Assembly (NCBI RefSeq): GCF_003333325.1 | Contig: NZ_QOLC01000097.1 | Coordinates: forward strand, 1-25,671 | Direction of reading: 5' to 3' | DNA from: Candidatus Ulvibacter alkanivorans | GTDB lineage: Bacteria; Bacteroidota; Bacteroidia; Flavobacteriales; Flavobacteriaceae | DNA length: 25,671 nt | Program-made: the position numbers and the translations under genes | Shown here: positions 22,788 through 25,671 of the stretch, piece by piece | Layout of the letters: the number at the start of each line of letters is the position of its first letter | Position numbering within the stretch: the first letter of the stretch is position 1 | The notes under the pieces: generated by a model | Databases searched by the model: none | Seen by the model: the letters and a program-made list of their open reading frames with translations, nothing else | Told to the model about the DNA's origin: nothing

Positions 22788-25583
22788 ATGAAAAAATTCA
22801 TTTTTACTTTTTGCTTTAGCTTACTAGGGACACTCGCAATGTTCGCTCAAGAAGCTATCGTAAAAGGAAGGGTGGTTGATACCAATTCGAGTGAGGTCAT
22901 TCCCGATGTGGATGTTCGTATACAAGGAAGTATTTACAGTACGATGACCAACGCCCAAGGATTGTTCAACTTATCTGGAACCGAATTACCACAAGGAGAA
23001 CAGGTCTTGGTGGTTAGCAAGAGTGGATATGTGACACAGCGTATTCCAATTACAGTGCAAAATGGAAGTACCATCAATTTGGACCCTCTATTATTAGAGA
23101 TCGATCTTTCGGAGGTAGAGGCACAAATAGGAATTATTAGTCTTTCCGATAACGAGTTAGATCAAGATGAAGGAACTTCTTTTAATATCTCCGGATTGCT
23201 TCAGGCGTCGCGAGATGTGTTTTTAAATGCCGCAGCATTCGATTTTAGTGCTACGTTCTTTCGCCCAAGAGGTTTAGATAATGCCAATGGGAAAGTACTT
23301 ATTAACGGTATAGAAATGAACAAACAATTTACCGGTCGTCCACAATGGGGTATCTGGGGAGGATTAAACGATGCACAACGAAATCGTGAATTTTCTATGG
23401 GCCTCACCGCAAACGATTACACGTTTGGTGACGTTGCAGGTACGACCAACATTATCATGCGGGCATCGCAATATCGCCAAGGTGGGCGTGTGTCGTATGC
23501 AGCTGCTAACAGAAGCTATGAAGGCCGTGTTATGGGATCGTATAATAGCGGATTAACGAAAAACGGGTGGGCCTATTCTGTTTTAGCCTCGCGACGTTTT
23601 GGACAAGAGGGCTTTAAAGATGGAACCTTTTACGATGCCAACTCGTTCTTTGCTTCCGTAGAAAAAAAGATAAACGAAGACCATAGCTTAAACCTATCGG
23701 CTTTTTATACCCCTAATCGTAGAGGCCGTGCCACTGCCATCACTACCGAAGTAAAAGACCTTAAAGGAATTCGATATAATCCAAATTGGGGATACCAAGA
23801 TGGGGATATTCGCAGCAGTCGTGTTCGAGATATCGAGGAACCGGTAATCTTGCTTAACCACTACTGGAATATTAGTGAGAATACACGTTTAAATACCAAT
23901 ATTGGGTATCAATTCGGAAAATTAGGAGATACACGTTTAGATTACGGTGGAAACAGAAACCCTGCTGGAAACTATTACCAGCGTTTGCCTAGTTACTTCT
24001 TGCGATTCGATAATCCTACACCGGTAGATTATCAAAACGCCTATTTGGCAGAACAAGAATTTATCAACGATGGCCAATTGGATTGGGCCTCTTTCTACGA
24101 AGCCAACCGAATTACAGGAAACTCCACCTATAGCCTTCAGGAAGACAGAAGAGATGATACACAGTTAACGGTAAATACCATCTTGAATACTCGTATTTCT
24201 CAAAATATAGAACTTTCCGGAAACATAAATTACCGAAACCTAACAACCGAGAACTTTGCAGAACTAAAAGATCTATTAGGTGGTAACGGATACTTAGACG
24301 TAGATAATTTTGGAGATGGCGGAATTGAAGCAAACAGCGATTTGCAAAACCCGAATCGTATCGTTCAAGAAGGAGAACGTTATAAGTATAATTACGATAT
24401 TAATGCCGATGTAATCTCCGGATTTGCACAGGCCGAATTTAAGTATAGTATTGTAGATTTCTACTTAGGAGCACATGCTTCTCAAACCAGTTACCAGCGA
24501 ACAGGATTGTACCAAAACGGATACTTCCCGGAAGAGGGACGTTCGTTAGGTGATAGTGAGGAGATCGATTTTACAAACTTTGGAGCCAAAGGGGGACTTA
24601 CTTATAAGGTGACAGGTAGACACTTGATCGACTTTAATGCCGGCTACCTTACCAAAGCACCAAATATTCGAAATTCGTTTGCAAACGCAAGACAAAATAA
24701 TGATATCGTTGAAAACTTGACCGAAGAAAAGGTTACGTCTGCCGATTTGAGCTATATTTATCGCTCACCTATCGTAAAGGCGCGATTAACAGGTTTCTAC
24801 ACCGGGTTTGAAGATCAGACCGATATTGGATTCTTCTTTACACAAAACGCATTAGGGAATGATGATAACAACGCTTTTGTACAGGAGATCGTAACCGGGA
24901 TCGATACCCGCAATGCAGGTGTCGAGTTTGGTATTGAAGCGCAAGTACTACCTACTTTAAAATTAAAAGCGGCAGCTTCAGTAGGACAATATATCTATAC
25001 CAACAACCCTAACTTATATCTTGCAGGTGATGATTTCGATGATGTCAATACGCCAAACTTAGAAGGAAATGACATCTTCCGAAGAGGAATACGTGAAGTA
25101 TCACTAGAAAACTACCACGTTGCAGGAGGACCGGAACAAGCATATCAACTTGGATTCGAATATCGCGACCCGGATTTCTGGTGGGTTGGCGTAACTTCGA
25201 ACTACTTCTCTAATGCCTATGTAGATGTAAGTAACTTACGAAGAACATCCGATTTCTACACCGATTTCGACGGTGTTCCATTTGTAGAATATAATGAAGA
25301 AACGGCAAGAGAGCTTTTACAACAAGAACAACTTGATGACTATATGCTCGTAAATATTGTGGGAGGTAAATCTTGGAAGATCAAAGACTACTACCTAGGT
25401 TTCTTTGCAACCATTAATAATGTGCTAGACCAAGAATATAGAACCGGCGGATTCGAAGATTCACGTCGCGCCAGCTACCGTCAACAAGTAGAAGAGCAAA
25501 GACGCGATACCCCATTGTTCGGGAATCGTTATTTCTTCGGAAACGGAACCACTTATTACGTAAATGTTTACGTACGATTTTAA
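22788..25583 (+). CDS. TonB-dependent receptor with carboxypeptidase-like domain
   Basis: The 931-residue outer-membrane receptor starts at the ATG at 22788. The frame is open to a TTG at 22737, but that start would place 17 non-signal residues before a clean signal peptide (MKKFIFTFCFSLLGTLAMFAQ). A carboxypeptidase-like regulatory domain lies at about 22-105 (AIVKGRVVDTNSSEVIPDV), then a plug at about 125-225 with an atypical N-terminal part but clear FFRPRGLDNANGKVLINGIEMN, and a barrel ending in YYVNVYVRF. The substrate is not evident. The divergent secreted nuclease and the exported protein encoded 35 bp downstream suggest a nucleic-acid or phosphate-linked scavenging locus, which is inference. 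No SusD homolog is visible in the window. Confidence 0.9.
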   Translation: MKKFIFTFCFSLLGTLAMFAQEAIVKGRVVDTNSSEVIPDVDVRIQGSIYSTMTNAQGLFNLSGTELPQGEQVLVVSKSGYVTQRIPITVQNGSTINLDPLLLEIDLSEVEAQIGIISLSDNELDQDEGTSFNISGLLQASRDVFLNAAAFDFSATFFRPRGLDNANGKVLINGIEMNKQFTGRPQWGIWGGLNDAQRNREFSMGLTANDYTFGDVAGTTNIIMRASQYRQGGRVSYAAANRSYEGRVMGSYNSGLTKNGWAYSVLASRRFGQEGFKDGTFYDANSFFASVEKKINEDHSLNLSAFYTPNRRGRATAITTEVKDLKGIRYNPNWGYQDGDIRSSRVRDIEEPVILLNHYWNISENTRLNTNIGYQFGKLGDTRLDYGGNRNPAGNYYQRLPSYFLRFDNPTPVDYQNAYLAEQEFINDGQLDWASFYEANRITGNSTYSLQEDRRDDTQLTVNTILNTRISQNIELSGNINYRNLTTENFAELKDLLGGNGYLDVDNFGDGGIEANSDLQNPNRIVQEGERYKYNYDINADVISGFAQAEFKYSIVDFYLGAHASQTSYQRTGLYQNGYFPEEGRSLGDSEEIDFTNFGAKGGLTYKVTGRHLIDFNAGYLTKAPNIRNSFANARQNNDIVENLTEEKVTSADLSYIYRSPIVKARLTGFYTGFEDQTDIGFFFTQNALGNDDNNAFVQEIVTGIDTRNAGVEFGIEAQVLPTLKLKAAASVGQYIYTNNPNLYLAGDDFDDVNTPNLEGNDIFRRGIREVSLENYHVAGGPEQAYQLGFEYRDPDFWWVGVTSNYFSNAYVDVSNLRRTSDFYTDFDGVPFVEYNEETARELLQQEQLDDYMLVNIVGGKSWKIKDYYLGFFATINNVLDQEYRTGGFEDSRRASYRQQVEEQRRDTPLFGNRYFFGNGTTYYVNVYVRF

Positions 25584-25618
25584 TAAAACTGAAAAGAAAA
25601 ATAATAATATAACATATC

Positions 25619-25671
25619 ATGAAAACGATTAATTTTTATAAACTATGCACACTACTACTCGCTTTAGTAGT
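25619..25671 (+). CDS. Exported protein, N-terminal fragment
   Basis: An ATG 35 bp after the TonB receptor stop opens a frame that runs off the right edge: MKTINFYKLCTLLLALVV. The charged start and hydrophobic run are a signal peptide, possibly of a lipoprotein. The short spacing implies co-transcription with the receptor. The product cannot be named from 17 residues; a surface lipoprotein partner of the receptor is plausible. Confidence 0.6.
   Translation, partial: MKTINFYKLCTLLLALV

Noticed and set aside
1..25671. CRISPR arrays, tRNAs, insertion sequences, phage genes
   Set aside because: No regular direct repeats, cloverleaf-type sequences, transposase motifs or terminal inverted repeats were seen in any spacer; all spacers are shorter than 200 bp.

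Overview
The window looks like chromosomal core sequence of a marine-type flavobacterium (Bacteroidota, Flavobacteriaceae). The evidence is the gene families present (SusC/Oar-like TonB-dependent receptors with N-terminal carboxypeptidase-like domains, Bacteroidota-type homogentisate dioxygenase and tryptophan dioxygenase, a flavobacterial four-helix membrane protein), exact matches to the Bacteroidota -7 promoter box TAnnTTTG at several gene starts, weak Shine-Dalgarno signals and AT-rich spacers. I see no insertion sequence, phage gene, CRISPR array, tRNA or rRNA. No gene-free gap reaches 300 bp. The species cannot be named from the sequence.

Left part (1-7918), all on the minus strand. A PAS-domain protein is cut by the left edge. 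It is followed by a small membrane-protein group: a DUF2752 protein and two paralogous CD225/dispanin proteins, with a strong terminator lying between the two paralogs. Next is a compact operon read from about 5144 down to 1330: a RimK-type ATP-grasp glutamate ligase, a RimB-type aspartic protease, a second RimK paralog, an aspartoacylase/succinylglutamate-desuccinylase-like zinc hydrolase, and 5-formyltetrahydrofolate cyclo-ligase. The first four form a coherent 'add and remove amino acids' set, probably for post-translational or small-molecule glutamylation. Then come a TonB-dependent receptor with a histidine-rich plug and, upstream of it, a small histidine-rich membrane protein, which together suggest metal uptake.

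Middle part (8037-17612), all on the plus strand. uvrC overlaps by 4 bp a patatin phospholipase fused to a POTRA and outer-membrane barrel (type Vd secretion layout). After these is an aromatic amino acid catabolism block: homogentisate 1,2-dioxygenase and 4-hydroxyphenylpyruvate dioxygenase (two steps of tyrosine breakdown), a strong terminator, then a tight trio of an exported DUF3108 protein, tryptophan 2,3-dioxygenase (first step of the kynurenine route) and an M23-family lipoprotein whose second metal-binding histidine motif reads HVC rather than HxH.

Right part (17798-25671). A large Oar-like TonB-dependent receptor with a clear promoter and terminator, a small four-helix membrane protein, a bidirectional terminator, a secreted endonuclease/exonuclease/phosphatase-family enzyme on the minus strand, and a divergent third TonB-dependent receptor followed by the start of another exported protein cut by the right edge. 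The divergent pair has back-to-back -7 boxes about 20 bp apart.

The observations most worth following are the double-RimK/RimB/aspartoacylase cluster, the CD225 pair whose second promoter appears embedded in the first gene's terminator and may give a leaderless mRNA, the altered M23 active site, the large inverted repeat in front of the hydroxyphenylpyruvate dioxygenase gene, and the overlapping divergent promoters at 22.7 kb.
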